From CAYPZL01 sp964415045 (GTDB lineage: Bacteria; Planctomycetota; Phycisphaerae; Sedimentisphaerales; Anaerobacaceae): DNA of 21,613 bases. Where the stretch lies: the NCBI GenBank assembly GCA_964415045.1, contig CAYPZL010000093.1:1-21613 (forward strand), read 5' to 3'. The notes beneath the pieces were generated by a model, which saw only the letters and a list, made by a program, of their open reading frames with translations, was not told the DNA's origin and did no database searches. Below are positions 6,970-15,866 of the stretch, piece by piece; the first letter of the stretch is position 1; the number at the start of each line of letters is the position of its first letter. Position numbers and translations under genes: made by a program.

Positions 6970-9900
6970 ATGGATGCGCAAGAGAGACAGAAACTGAAGA
7001 TGAAGCGATTGGTACGACGGCGCAGATGGCCCTGGCTTGTGGGCGGTGTGGTGGTACTGATCTTCCTCCTGGTCCTGGCCGCGCCGCTGCTGCTGTCCAC
7101 CCAGGGTTTCACGAAAATGATCCAGGCGCGCATCAGCCGCTCCACCGGAGGCACCGCGACCATCGGCGACCTTTCCCTGGGATGGCTCAAGGGGCTGCGG
7201 ATCTCCGAATTCAGCTTTCGCGACCGGGCCGGCTGGACCTCGGTCAACGTCCGGAAGATTGCGGCCCAACCCCGACTCACGGCTCTGCTCGGAGGCAACC
7301 TGACGCTGGGCGAAACGGTCATCGACAACCCGCGGGTCGAGATCGACCTGCGCCAGAGACCGCCCGCCCAACGAGCGGGGCCGGCGGGAAAGACGTCGCA
7401 AGCCCGGTCGACCATCGCCGCGATGGTCCTCACGACGGACTTGGTTGTCAACGACGGGAGCGTCCGCCTCACCGACACCGCCGGCAAGACCGTCGAGATC
7501 CGCCAGATCAACTCCACCGCGCGTGTGCGTCCGCCGGGGCAGCGTTCCAGCGTCCAGGTCGATATGGTCGTCGCCGATGCGGGCCGGCCGGGCACAGTTC
7601 GAGCCAGCGGCCAGATCGATCCCCCGAAAGAGAAGACCGGCACCGGCTGGAGCCTCAAGGGCACCACCGGCGAGTTCACCGTCGAGGTCAACGACCTCAA
7701 CGTCGAATCGCTCGGCTCGCTGCTGGCGCTGGCGGGCGTGGACGTGCGCGGCCAAGGCACGCTCTCGGCGAACGTCGCGAGCACCATCGTGGACGGGCAG
7801 CTCCAGGACGTCACCGCCCAGGTCCGCGCCACGGATGTCAACGTGACCGGCGCCGGGCTCAAGGGCGACCGCGTGCAGACCTCGCGCTTGGACGTCGATG
7901 CCAAGTTGACGCAAAAGGGAAAGACGTTCCAGGTCGACAAGCTGGAAGCGCAGACCGACTGGGCCTCCCTGACGGCCACCGGCGCCGTCCCGACCAGCGT
8001 CACCAGCCTGACCGATCTGCTTGAAAGCGATGCCGCCTACGACCTGAAGGGGCAGTTCGACTGCGACGTGGCTGCCCTGCTCTCGCAGATGCCGAACACG
8101 TTCGGCATCAAAGAAGGAATGCAAATCACCCGCGGCCGCGCCAGCGGCAGCGTCGAGACGACCACGCAGGCCGGGCGGGCCACCGTCGTCGCCCGGACCA
8201 GTCTGGTCGGGCTGGCCGGAACCATGGACGGAAAGGAGTTCTCGCTAAGTGAGCCGGTGACGGCCAACCTCAAGCTGTCCGCCGACGACGAGACGACGCA
8301 GCTCGAATCGCTGGACGTCTCGGCCGCATTTGCCCGTATCACCGCCAGCGGCGACTTCGCGAACATCGACTACAACGGCAAGGTGGACCTGGCGAAGCTA
8401 CAGGCGGAGCTGGGGCAGTTCGCGAACCTGGGCCCTTATGAAATGGCCGGCGAGCTCGCCAGTACGGGGCAGGTCTCCATCGAGCCCAACGACGTGGGGG
8501 CCACCGGCTCGGCCTCGATCAAGCAGTTCGTGCTCGCCTCGCCCGACGGCAACAGCGTTTCCGAGCCGGCCGCCGATATCGACTTCGCCCTGAACCTCGA
8601 CAAGGAGAAACAGGTGCTGGCCATCGACAACGTCGCCGTCAAGAGCACCGTCGGAAACGTCACGGTCAGGGAAGGCACGGTGCCGCTCGACAAGGCGTCC
8701 CCGGCGCCGATGAAGCTCGACGTCACGGCGCGCGATCTCGATCTGCAGAAAGCCAAACCCTACGCCGTTTTCTTCGGCTCGCTGCCCGGAGAAGCTGAGT
8801 TGTCGGGCATCGCCGCCTCGGAGCTGGCTCTCACGAGACAGAACGGCAAGCTTCGGATTCGCACGGACGACACGGCGATTCGCAACCTCCGGTTGCAGAT
8901 GCCCGGCGAAAAGCCGTTCGCCCAGAAAGACGTCACTTTACTGCTCGATGTTGAAATGAACCCCAACGACGGGTCCATCTCGATCAAGAGCTTTGAGCTG
9001 GCAAGCGAGCAAATAAAGATCAAACGCGGCGAGCTCAAAAGGAGTCAACAGGACGGCAAGACCCGCATCGAAGGAACCCTCGAAGGCGAAGGCGCCGGTG
9101 AAGTGATCTCCCCCGTGGCTTCCGTCTTCCTCCCGGAGAAACTGGAGCTGACCGGACGCAGCACGGTGAATCTGAATTTCGCCAGTACGTATCCCACTGA
9201 GGACCCCAACCAGTTGCTGGCCAATTTGGACAGCCGGGGGCGGGTCGGATGCGACAGCGCCAAATACATGGGACTGAGCTTCGGGGCCATCGACGTCAAC
9301 GTCGCCATCGTGGAAGGCCTGATGCGCCTCGCGCCCTTCCAGACGACCGTCAACGAAGGACAACTGCGCTTCGCCGCCCAGGCCGATTTCAAGCAAGACC
9401 CCACACTGCTGCAAACGCCCGGACCGTTGCTTCTGGCCCAAAACGTCCGGCTCAACACCGAGACCACGGAGAAACTGCTGAAATTCATCAACCCCATTTT
9501 CGCCGACCTGGCCAGCGTCAGCGGCGAGGCCAGCTTCGATTGCGAAACGCTCGTGATTCCGTTGACGCCCGGGCACGAGAAGGAAATCCAGATCGTCGGC
9601 ACCTTCTGGGCCGACAACCTGGACCTGGGCGCCTCGGGTGTGTTGAACCAGATCTTCACGGCGTCGGGAAAGTCGCTACGGCAGCAGCGCGCCACCATCC
9701 GTCCCACGCGCATCGTGGTTCGCGACGGCACGGTGACTTACCAGAACATGCAAATAGACGTCGGCGACAATCCCCTCAACTTCGGCGGCGTCATCGGATT
9801 CGACGGTCGCCTGAACATGACGGTGACGCTGCCCTGGACGTGGCGCGGGCGCACCACGCGCGTGGGCCGGGAAGGCGACGCCGGCGCGCGGATCACCATC

Positions 9901-9996
9901 CCGGTGCGGGGAACCGTCGACAAGGTGGAGATCGACACGAGTCAATTCCTGCAACAGCAACTTTTCAAGGGCCTTGAAGACCTGCTGCGAAGGTAA
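6970..9996 (+). CDS. AsmA-like large envelope protein
   Basis: Protein of 1008 residues with a basic N-terminus, one membrane anchor at about residues 21-43 (LVGGVVVLIFLLVLAAPLLL), and a long beta-strand-rich remainder expected in the periplasm. The pattern after the anchor (ISRSTGGTATIGDLSLGW, then LKGLRISEFSF) and a C-terminal section with repeated short strands and a VRGTVDKVEID stretch are typical of AsmA/AsmA_2 proteins. Family members such as TamB and YhdP are thought to be bridge-like lipid transfer proteins between inner and outer membrane; that role is by analogy. The ATG at 6970 has GAGG eight bases upstream. A YihY-type membrane protein follows after 10 bases and is probably co-transcribed. 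Confidence 0.8.
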   Translation: MDAQERQKLKMKRLVRRRRWPWLVGGVVVLIFLLVLAAPLLLSTQGFTKMIQARISRSTGGTATIGDLSLGWLKGLRISEFSFRDRAGWTSVNVRKIAAQPRLTALLGGNLTLGETVIDNPRVEIDLRQRPPAQRAGPAGKTSQARSTIAAMVLTTDLVVNDGSVRLTDTAGKTVEIRQINSTARVRPPGQRSSVQVDMVVADAGRPGTVRASGQIDPPKEKTGTGWSLKGTTGEFTVEVNDLNVESLGSLLALAGVDVRGQGTLSANVASTIVDGQLQDVTAQVRATDVNVTGAGLKGDRVQTSRLDVDAKLTQKGKTFQVDKLEAQTDWASLTATGAVPTSVTSLTDLLESDAAYDLKGQFDCDVAALLSQMPNTFGIKEGMQITRGRASGSVETTTQAGRATVVARTSLVGLAGTMDGKEFSLSEPVTANLKLSADDETTQLESLDVSAAFARITASGDFANIDYNGKVDLAKLQAELGQFANLGPYEMAGELASTGQVSIEPNDVGATGSASIKQFVLASPDGNSVSEPAADIDFALNLDKEKQVLAIDNVAVKSTVGNVTVREGTVPLDKASPAPMKLDVTARDLDLQKAKPYAVFFGSLPGEAELSGIAASELALTRQNGKLRIRTDDTAIRNLRLQMPGEKPFAQKDVTLLLDVEMNPNDGSISIKSFELASEQIKIKRGELKRSQQDGKTRIEGTLEGEGAGEVISPVASVFLPEKLELTGRSTVNLNFASTYPTEDPNQLLANLDSRGRVGCDSAKYMGLSFGAIDVNVAIVEGLMRLAPFQTTVNEGQLRFAAQADFKQDPTLLQTPGPLLLAQNVRLNTETTEKLLKFINPIFADLASVSGEASFDCETLVIPLTPGHEKEIQIVGTFWADNLDLGASGVLNQIFTASGKSLRQQRATIRPTRIVVRDGTVTYQNMQIDVGDNPLNFGGVIGFDGRLNMTVTLPWTWRGRTTRVGREGDAGARITIPVRGTVDKVEIDTSQFLQQQLFKGLEDLLRR

Positions 9997-10006
9997 ACGG
10001 TGCCAC

Positions 10007-11425
10007 ATGAAAGCGCTCAAGAACCTGCGAATGACACCGACTACGCAATTGGGCCGCGCCAGTCGGCTGGCGGTATTTCAGATCAAGCTGTGGTCGCACT
10101 GCATCCGTCTGCTCAAGCGCAATCGCGCCGGTCAGCAGGCCGCGGCGCTGTCCTATTACACGATCTTCGGCCTGGTCCCCCTGGCCATCGTCGTACTGCT
10201 GCTCTTCCAGGCGGCGCCGGGCTATCAGGACGTCGGCGTGCGCCTGAAGAACTTCGCCTACGAACAGCTTCATCTGACGAAGATCGAATACGCCCCGGAT
10301 TCGGAGAAGCCCGAGGAGACGGTGATGCTCACCGACTATCTCGACAACATTATCAGCGGCTTCTTCAGCCGCCTGAACAACCGCTCGTTGAGCCTGCTCA
10401 GCGCCGTGCTGGTCATCTGGGCGGCATTGGCGCTGTTGTCCACGATCGAAAGGGCTTTCAACCACATCTGGCACGTGTCGCGCGGACGCGGGTTTCTGCA
10501 CCGGATGATCAATTACTGGGCGCTGTTGACGCTGGCTCCCCTGCTGCTGGGCGCGGGCATCTACACGACGACGCAATACGCTGCATTGAAGAATTTCGAA
10601 ACGACCGTGCTGACCCACATGGCGCCATTCGTTCTTTCGTATCTGCTCTCGCTGCTGGCTTTCTTCTTGCTGTACTTCGTGCTGCCCCATACGAAGGTAA
10701 ATCCCGGAGCGGCGTTGTGGGGTGCGGCGGTGGCCGCTTTGGTCTGGAGCTTCGCCAAATGGGGCTTCGGCCAGTACGTCACCGAGTTTATCCCCTACAG
10801 CAAAATCTACGGCGTCCTCGGTCTGATCCCGCTCGGCGTCTTCTGGATTCACATCACCTGGCTGATCACCCTGTTCGGCCTGCAACTGACGTTCACCACG
10901 CAGCACCTCAAGACGCTCGACGCCGCCGAGATGGCCGCCGCCGAGAAGATGGATCAGGACTACTTCATCGCCAACGATCTGACCGTCGTCAACATGGCGC
11001 GCGAGATCGCCGAGGCCTTTGAAGGCAGCGAGGGTCCAATCCCGGCCGAGCGCCTCTGCACGCGTCTCGACATCCCCACCGAATTCGGAGAAAGCGTCCT
11101 GGATCGTCTCGTCGAAAAAGAGATTCTCGCCCGCACGGTCGAGCCCAGGCCCGGATTCACCCTGGCCCGGGCGCCGGCCCGGATCACGCTGGCGGAGATT
11201 GCCGAGGCGGTGGCCGCCGCGGCCCTGGCCCAGCCGAACCTCCACGAAAACGAAACGCTCGGCAGACTCGTCCGCTCCCAGCGGCAATTCCTCGCCAAAC
11301 ACAGCCTCCAGGAAATTCTCAAACCGGCCGCGCCCGAAACCGCCGGCCTCTCGGACATCCCTGACATGGCGCCGCAATCGCCGGAACGCGACGACGAGCC
11401 ATCGACGCCGGCCTCCCACGCATGA
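10007..11425 (+). CDS. YihY/BrkB-family inner-membrane protein with C-terminal winged helix
   Basis: Polytopic membrane protein of 472 residues. The YihY core (about 35-305) has the signature AALSYYTIFGLVPLAIVV (47-63) and membrane segments near 50-68, 128-148, 168-187, 207-226, 236-252 and 268-292. Family members were once misnamed RNase BN; their molecular function is not settled. Residues 325-410 resemble a winged-helix domain (REIAEAF, IPAERLCTRLDIP, VLDRLVEKEIL), an appendage seen in some lineages and absent from E. coli YihY. A longer reading to 9974 is possible, but the ATG at 10007 leaves a clean 10-base gap after the AsmA-like gene. The last codon is four bases from the end of the convergent LysE gene. 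Confidence 0.88.
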   Translation: MKALKNLRMTPTTQLGRASRLAVFQIKLWSHCIRLLKRNRAGQQAAALSYYTIFGLVPLAIVVLLLFQAAPGYQDVGVRLKNFAYEQLHLTKIEYAPDSEKPEETVMLTDYLDNIISGFFSRLNNRSLSLLSAVLVIWAALALLSTIERAFNHIWHVSRGRGFLHRMINYWALLTLAPLLLGAGIYTTTQYAALKNFETTVLTHMAPFVLSYLLSLLAFFLLYFVLPHTKVNPGAALWGAAVAALVWSFAKWGFGQYVTEFIPYSKIYGVLGLIPLGVFWIHITWLITLFGLQLTFTTQHLKTLDAAEMAAAEKMDQDYFIANDLTVVNMAREIAEAFEGSEGPIPAERLCTRLDIPTEFGESVLDRLVEKEILARTVEPRPGFTLARAPARITLAEIAEAVAAAALAQPNLHENETLGRLVRSQRQFLAKHSLQEILKPAAPETAGLSDIPDMAPQSPERDDEPSTPASHA

Positions 11426-11429
11426 CCGC

Positions 11430-12077
11430 TCAGATCATCCGGATCAACACTAACAGCTTGTCGCCGATGAAATACAGGCCGAAGCCCAATAGCGCCACGG
11501 CGCAGAACAGCAGCACCGCGCGGCGCCGCTTCGGGCTCAGCACCGACGCCCCCTTGAAGCTGCCCCAGGACAAAATCGTCAGCCAGACGCAATCGCACAA
11601 CCAGTGCGCGATCGCAAACAACACGAAGGCCCAGACGCCAAAGCCCCGGGCCGTGGTGACAAGCGTCAGGCCGACGGTGGCCCACCAGATCAGGAAATAC
11701 GGATTGCCGCCCGAGAGCACGATGCCGGTCACCACCGGGCCGCGCCGGGTGATACCCATCTCCGGGTCGTCGCTCGTGCGCAGGTCCTTGAACATTCCCA
11801 CCCCCATGAGGATGAGAAACGAGCCCCCGGCCAGGCCGATGCCGATGCTCACCTCCGGCAGCGTCAGGAACCGCCCCACCCCAAAGATCAACAACACCAT
11901 AAGGGGAAACTCGATGAGCCCGTGGCCCACGGCCATCAGCGTCCCGGCGAACCGGTTGCGCGACCCCATCGTGATCGCCGCCGCCGTCACCGGACCCGGC
12001 TGCAACGCCCCCGACAGCGATATCCCAAGGACCTGAAAAAGAAACAGCACCAATTCCATCGCGAACGTCCCGGTCAT
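11430..12077 (-). CDS. LysE-family amino acid/metabolite exporter
   Basis: Inner-membrane exporter of 215 residues with about six hydrophobic segments (about 7-27, 41-68, 76-96, 113-135, 143-170 and 186-212). The N-terminal family signature is visible as GISLSGALQPGPVTAAAITM (18-37), followed by a conserved glycine and GHGLIE. LysE/RhtB proteins export amino acids and related compounds; the substrate here cannot be deduced. Its ATG overlaps the TGA of yjbQ as ATGA (12077-12074), implying translational coupling. An internal ATG at 12059 would remove six residues and is an alternative start. Confidence 0.88.
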   Translation of the reverse strand: MTGTFAMELVLFLFQVLGISLSGALQPGPVTAAAITMGSRNRFAGTLMAVGHGLIEFPLMVLLIFGVGRFLTLPEVSIGIGLAGGSFLILMGVGMFKDLRTSDDPEMGITRRGPVVTGIVLSGGNPYFLIWWATVGLTLVTTARGFGVWAFVLFAIAHWLCDCVWLTILSWGSFKGASVLSPKRRRAVLLFCAVALLGFGLYFIGDKLLVLIRMI

Positions 12078-12490
12078 TCGCCGATGATTTTGACGAGGAC
12101 GCGTTTTCTTCGTTTGCCGTCGAACTCGCCGTAGAAGATCTGCTCCCAGGGGCCGAAGTCGAGCTCTCCGTTGGTCACGGCCACGACGACCTCGCGCCCC
12201 ATCACGCTGCGTTTGAGATGCGCGTCGGCGTTGTCCTCGTAGCCGTTGTGGCGGTACTGGTCGTAGGGCTTCTCCGGCGCGAGCTTCTCCAGCCAGACCT
12301 CGAAGTCATGATGGAGACCCGATTCATCGTCGTTGATGAAAACGCTGGCGGTGATGTGCATCGCGTTGCACAGCACGAATCCCTCCTTGATGCCGCTCTC
12401 GACCAGGCACTGCTCGACCTGGGGCGTGATATTGATGAACTCTCTCCGGTTGCGGATATCGAACCAGAGCTCTTTGCGGTAACTCTTCAT
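12074..12490 (-). CDS. yjbQ: YjbQ (UPF0047) family protein
   Basis: Compact soluble protein of 138 residues, full length for the UPF0047 family. Conserved patches are visible: NAMHITASVFINDDESGL (42-59), DNADAHLKRSVMG (86-98), and the C-terminal GPWEQIFYGEFDGKRRKRV (113-131). The family is often annotated as secondary thiamine-phosphate synthase because members can complement thiE loss, but the natural reaction is uncertain. The start at 12490 is supported by AGGAAG just upstream and by the conserved N-terminus. It is the first gene of a two-gene unit with the LysE-family exporter. Confidence 0.93.
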   Translation of the reverse strand: MKSYRKELWFDIRNRREFINITPQVEQCLVESGIKEGFVLCNAMHITASVFINDDESGLHHDFEVWLEKLAPEKPYDQYRHNGYEDNADAHLKRSVMGREVVVAVTNGELDFGPWEQIFYGEFDGKRRKRVLVKIIGE

Positions 12491-12520
12491 ACTCTTCCTT
12501 TCGCATCGGCACGCGCAGCC

Positions 12521-12547
12521 GGGCGGACCTTCACCCGAAAGCCGCCC
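12521..12547 (-). promoter_or_regulatory. GC-rich hairpin in the yjbQ leader
   Basis: GGGCGG at one end pairs with CCGCCC at the other, and inside them CTTTC pairs with GAAGG (one G-U) around a GGGT loop, leaving one bulged base. The hairpin ends 31 bases before the yjbQ ATG. No T-run follows, so it is not a standard terminator. A leader control element is possible but unproven. Confidence 0.4.
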
Positions 12548-12561
12548 GTCACAAGCACCGG

Positions 12562-12567
12562 ATTGTA
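12562..12567 (-). promoter_or_regulatory. possible extended -10 promoter for yjbQ
   Basis: TACAAT on the minus strand is preceded by TG plus one base, the extended -10 form. No good -35 box lies 17 bases further up. It overlaps the region of the divergent pncA promoter. Confidence 0.3.
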
Positions 12568-12597
12568 TCAGGTCGGGCCGGCCAATGGAACAACGTC

Positions 12598-12626
12598 TTG
12601 CTAGCGGATGTGCCGGACCGTATGCT
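12598..12626 (+). promoter_or_regulatory. candidate pncA-pncB promoter
   Basis: TTGCTA (12598-12603) and TATGCT (12621-12626) are 17 bases apart on the plus strand. Transcription from here would start after the upstream in-frame ATG at 12585, supporting the GTG at 12690 as the true pncA start. Confidence 0.4.
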
Positions 12627-12689
12627 ATGAGCGTTCGCAAGACCCGACGTGGGCTCAGGAAAAGACCCGCCCGATTTAGGGAATGGATC

Positions 12690-13334
12690 GTGAAGACGGA
12701 ACTCATATTCTGGGATGTCGATACGCAGTACGATTTCATGATGCCCGACGGCAGGCTCTACGTCCCCGGCGCCGAGCAGATCGTCGACAGGGTCGGCGAG
12801 ATCCGGAAGTTCGCCCTGGCCAACGGGTTCTCGATCCTGGCCGACGTCGACTGGCACAGCGCCGACGACGAGGAAATCTCCGAGACCCCGGACATGAAAA
12901 AGACGTTTCCACCCCACTGCCTGGCCGGCCGGCCCGGCGGCGAAAGGGTGGGCTATCTCGGAAACGTCCCCATCGACTACGTGGACATCGGCGCCGTCGA
13001 TGCGGACACCCTGCGAAAGCTGGCGGCCAAAGAGCAGACCCATATCGTCATCCGCAAGAAGACGCTGAACGTCTTCGACAATCCCAACACCGACGCCCTG
13101 GTCGATCTGGTCAGGCCCGGACACGTCGCGGTCTTCGGCGTCGCCCTGGATTGCTGCGTGTACTACGTGCTCCAGGGGCTGGCCGGACATGAGGGCGTGA
13201 GACTGTCGCTTCTGACCGACGCCACGCGGGGCCTGCAAACCCGGCCCGACGAGGAAATCTACCGCGAGCTTCGGCGAATGGGCGTCGAGACCACCACCTT
13301 CGATGAACTCAAGGAACACCTGCCATGTGGCTGA
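12690..13334 (+). CDS. pncA: nicotinamidase (isochorismatase-like cysteine hydrolase)
   Basis: Converts nicotinamide to nicotinate in NAD salvage. Counted from the GTG at 12690 the protein has 214 residues. D11 in DVDTQYDF is the catalytic aspartate, D54-W55-H56 and H76 (PPHCLAG) are expected metal ligands, a lysine (K123 or K124) follows, and C156 in VALDCCVYY is the nucleophile. The GTG has AGGGA upstream and puts the conserved KTELIFWDVD strand at the N-terminus. The frame is open to an ATG at 12585, but those extra 35 residues are arginine-rich and unlike the family. The stop overlaps pncB by 10 bases, and PncB uses its product, which supports nicotinamidase over other cysteine hydrolases. 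Confidence 0.88.
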   Translation: MKTELIFWDVDTQYDFMMPDGRLYVPGAEQIVDRVGEIRKFALANGFSILADVDWHSADDEEISETPDMKKTFPPHCLAGRPGGERVGYLGNVPIDYVDIGAVDADTLRKLAAKEQTHIVIRKKTLNVFDNPNTDALVDLVRPGHVAVFGVALDCCVYYVLQGLAGHEGVRLSLLTDATRGLQTRPDEEIYRELRRMGVETTTFDELKEHLPCG

Positions 13335-14605
13335 TCAACGACGGGCCCGCCCTGTTTACGGATTTCTACGAACTGACGATGGCGCAGGTGTACTTCCGTC
13401 GGCGGATGTCGGGGACGGCGCACTTCGAGGTCTTCGTGCGGCGTCTGCCCGAGCACTGGGGCTTCTTCGTCATGGCGGGCCTGAGCGAAGTGGCCTCCTA
13501 CCTGCGCGAGTTTCGCTTCACCGACGCCGACCTGGCGTATCTCCGCTCGACCGGGACGTTCGACGATGATTTCCTGGCGTACCTCGCGAGCTTCAAACCC
13601 GACGTAACGCTGCGCGCGCTGCCCGAGGGGACCGCGTTCTTTCCGCACGAACCGATCCTCGAAGTCGGCGGCCCCATCATCGACGCCCAGTTGCTCGAAA
13701 GCTACCTCCTGAACATCCTGGGCTTCTCGATCATCGAAGCCACGCTGGCGGCGCGAACCACGATCGCCGCCCGGGGGATTCCCGTCGTGGATTTCGGGCT
13801 GAGGCGATGCCAGGGCCCCGTCTCCTCCGTTCGGACCGCCCGCGGCGCGCAGATCGGGGGCTTCAAAGGCACCAGCAACGTCTTCGCCGCGAAGCGACTG
13901 GACTTTCCACCTTCGGGGACCATGGCCCATTCGTACGTCCAGGCCTGCGATTCCGAGGAACAGGCCTTCCGCGATTTCGCGCAAATCTACGGCGCCAAGA
14001 CGATTCTGCTCGTCGACACGTACGACAGTATCGAGGGCATGAAGACAGCCGCCCGCGTGGCGAAGGAGATGCTCACGGAAAAGGGGATACGGATCAGCGG
14101 CATCCGGCTCGACAGCGGCGACCTCGCAGAGCTCAGCAAGTATGCGCGCGATTACTTCGAGGCCGAAGGCTTGCCCTTCATGAAGATTTTCGTCAGCGGC
14201 GACCTGGACGAATACAGAGTCGCCGACCTGCTCGAACGCGGCGCCAAGATCGACGGCATCGGCATCGGCACGCGCTACAGCGCCGCCCGCCACGCGCCGG
14301 CGGTCGAGATCGTCTACAAGATCATCGAATACGACGCGCGACGCCTGCACAAAAGCTCGCCCAACAAAGAGACCCATCCCGGCCGAAAGACCGTCACCCG
14401 CATCGAACGCGAGAAGTACCAAAGGGACGTCGTCGGCCCCTTCGACCCCAACGCCGACGACTTGCTTCGGCCCTTCCGCGCCGCCGAACCCATGGAGACC
14501 ATCCAGAAACGTCTCGTAGGCGAACTCGCGCGTCTGCCCGACGAGACACGCGCGATACGCTCGCCCGTAGAATACCCGGTTGAGTTTGGAGACTTCGATG
14601 GCTGA
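13325..14605 (+). CDS. pncB: nicotinate phosphoribosyltransferase
   Basis: Forms nicotinate mononucleotide from nicotinate and PRPP, with ATP hydrolysis, in the Preiss-Handler pathway. The 426 residues match the family. The N-terminus has the typical LINDGPALFTDFYELTMAQ, then VVDFGLRR (154-161), and the phosphorylatable histidine H202 in GTMAHSYVQA. The phosphate-binding region around RLDSGDL and FVSGDLDEY follows. The ATG at 13325 lies inside the end of pncA with AAGGA nine bases upstream. The 3' end overlaps the next gene by 8 bases, so pncA, pncB and the beta-propeller gene form a tight unit. Confidence 0.94.
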   Translation: MWLINDGPALFTDFYELTMAQVYFRRRMSGTAHFEVFVRRLPEHWGFFVMAGLSEVASYLREFRFTDADLAYLRSTGTFDDDFLAYLASFKPDVTLRALPEGTAFFPHEPILEVGGPIIDAQLLESYLLNILGFSIIEATLAARTTIAARGIPVVDFGLRRCQGPVSSVRTARGAQIGGFKGTSNVFAAKRLDFPPSGTMAHSYVQACDSEEQAFRDFAQIYGAKTILLVDTYDSIEGMKTAARVAKEMLTEKGIRISGIRLDSGDLAELSKYARDYFEAEGLPFMKIFVSGDLDEYRVADLLERGAKIDGIGIGTRYSAARHAPAVEIVYKIIEYDARRLHKSSPNKETHPGRKTVTRIEREKYQRDVVGPFDPNADDLLRPFRAAEPMETIQKRLVGELARLPDETRAIRSPVEYPVEFGDFDG

Positions 14606-15866
14606 GACAACGTTGAATCGCCGGGATTTCATCAAGACAACCGCCGGCACGTGCATGCTCGTCGCCAGCTGCGGCACATTTGACACGGCGGCTTCGCAGG
14701 CCGGTCCATCTACCTGGAGAATCGACCGCCTCACGCGCGGCCCACGACACCATTTCTTCGGATACTACGGCATCTGCCCCTGGAACCGATCCGGAAAGAG
14801 CCTCCTCTGCCTGGAGAGCGCGTTTCAGGATCACATGCCCGGTCCCGACGAGCCGGCGTCGATCGGCCTCGTGGACGCCCGCACCGGCGCGTTCTCTCCC
14901 ATCGCCCGAACCCATGCGTGGAACTTTCAGCAGGGCGCCATGCTCCACTGGAACCCGCTCCGTCCGAACACCGAGATTATCTACAACGACAGAGAGGGCG
15001 ATGAAATCGTCTCCGTGATTCTGGATGTCACAACAGGCAAAAAACGCCGGCTGCCGCGCGCGATCAACGCCGTCAGCCACAGCGGCAAGTACGCCCTGAG
15101 CCTGACCTACGGCCGGCTGGGCCGGCTGCGCAAGGTCGTCGGTTACAACGGAATCGCGGACCCGAACCCCAATTCGCCCCACCCCGACAGCGACGGCGTG
15201 TTCCTCATGGACCTGACCACGGGGCACGTGCGTCTGGTCGTTTCCATTCGGCAGGTGTACGAGATGCTAAAGCGAGACCATCCCGAACTGGCCGATGCGC
15301 ATATGTGGTTCAATCACGTCGTATTCAATCGCAGCGACACGCGTTTCTTCTTCCTGGCCCGGACCCGCAAACCGAGCGGCGGCCTGGAGACGGGCATGTT
15401 CACCGCGAACCTGGACGGCTCGGAGCTGCGCCAGGTCATCCCCTACGGCAAGAGCGTCTCGCATTTCGACTGGCGCAACGACCGCCAGATCGTCGCCACG
15501 TTCAACCTGCACGGCCGGGGACGCGTCCACGTGCTCTTCACCGACGGCAAGCAGGACTATCAGCACCTCGGCGACGGCGCGCTCGACTTCGACGGCCACT
15601 GCACCTTCTCTCCCGATCAGCAGTGGCTCGCCACCGACCGCAAAAACGGCAAGGCGCTCACCCAGGCGCTGCTCCTCTACGATATGAAACGCGGCAAACG
15701 CGCCACGCTGGCCGAGTTCGACATGAAGGAGAGACGCTTCATTTCAGGCGACCTCCGCTGCGACTTCCACCCCCGCTGGAACCGCACCGGCAGCGCCATC
15801 TGCTTCGACGCCATCGACCCCGCCACCGGCACCCGACAACTCCACGTTGCTTGTCTGAATCTCTGA
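14598..15866 (+). CDS. Tat-exported beta-propeller protein (TolB/PL22-like)
   Basis: Protein of 422 residues whose N-terminus carries a twin-arginine signal (LNRRDFIKT), a hydrophobic stretch and VASC, which resembles a lipobox. It may therefore be a Tat-exported lipoprotein. The mature part has repeated blade-like segments such as DGHCTFSPDQQWLATD and CDFHPRWNRTGSAICFDA, the pattern of WD40-like (PD40/TolB) propellers. Oligogalacturonate lyases (PL22) share this fold, but no lyase site can be assigned with confidence. The ATG at 14598 has GGAG six bases upstream and is preferred over a TTG at 14580. Its overlap with pncB looks like operon packing rather than shared function. Confidence 0.75.
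   Translation: MAETTLNRRDFIKTTAGTCMLVASCGTFDTAASQAGPSTWRIDRLTRGPRHHFFGYYGICPWNRSGKSLLCLESAFQDHMPGPDEPASIGLVDARTGAFSPIARTHAWNFQQGAMLHWNPLRPNTEIIYNDREGDEIVSVILDVTTGKKRRLPRAINAVSHSGKYALSLTYGRLGRLRKVVGYNGIADPNPNSPHPDSDGVFLMDLTTGHVRLVVSIRQVYEMLKRDHPELADAHMWFNHVVFNRSDTRFFFLARTRKPSGGLETGMFTANLDGSELRQVIPYGKSVSHFDWRNDRQIVATFNLHGRGRVHVLFTDGKQDYQHLGDGALDFDGHCTFSPDQQWLATDRKNGKALTQALLLYDMKRGKRATLAEFDMKERRFISGDLRCDFHPRWNRTGSAICFDAIDPATGTRQLHVACLNL

Noticed and set aside
9965..11419. 484-codon minus-strand open frame opposite the YihY gene
   Set aside because: It has low-complexity Arg/Gln/Asp-rich content, no domain, and fully overlaps a recognised membrane protein gene.
12585..12689. N-terminal extension of pncA from the ATG at 12585
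   Set aside because: It overlaps the predicted promoter, is Arg-rich and unlike nicotinamidases, and the GTG at 12690 has a proper ribosome binding site.
13259..14734. 491-codon minus-strand open frame opposite pncB
   Set aside because: It is a shadow of a gene with an intact nicotinate phosphoribosyltransferase motif set.
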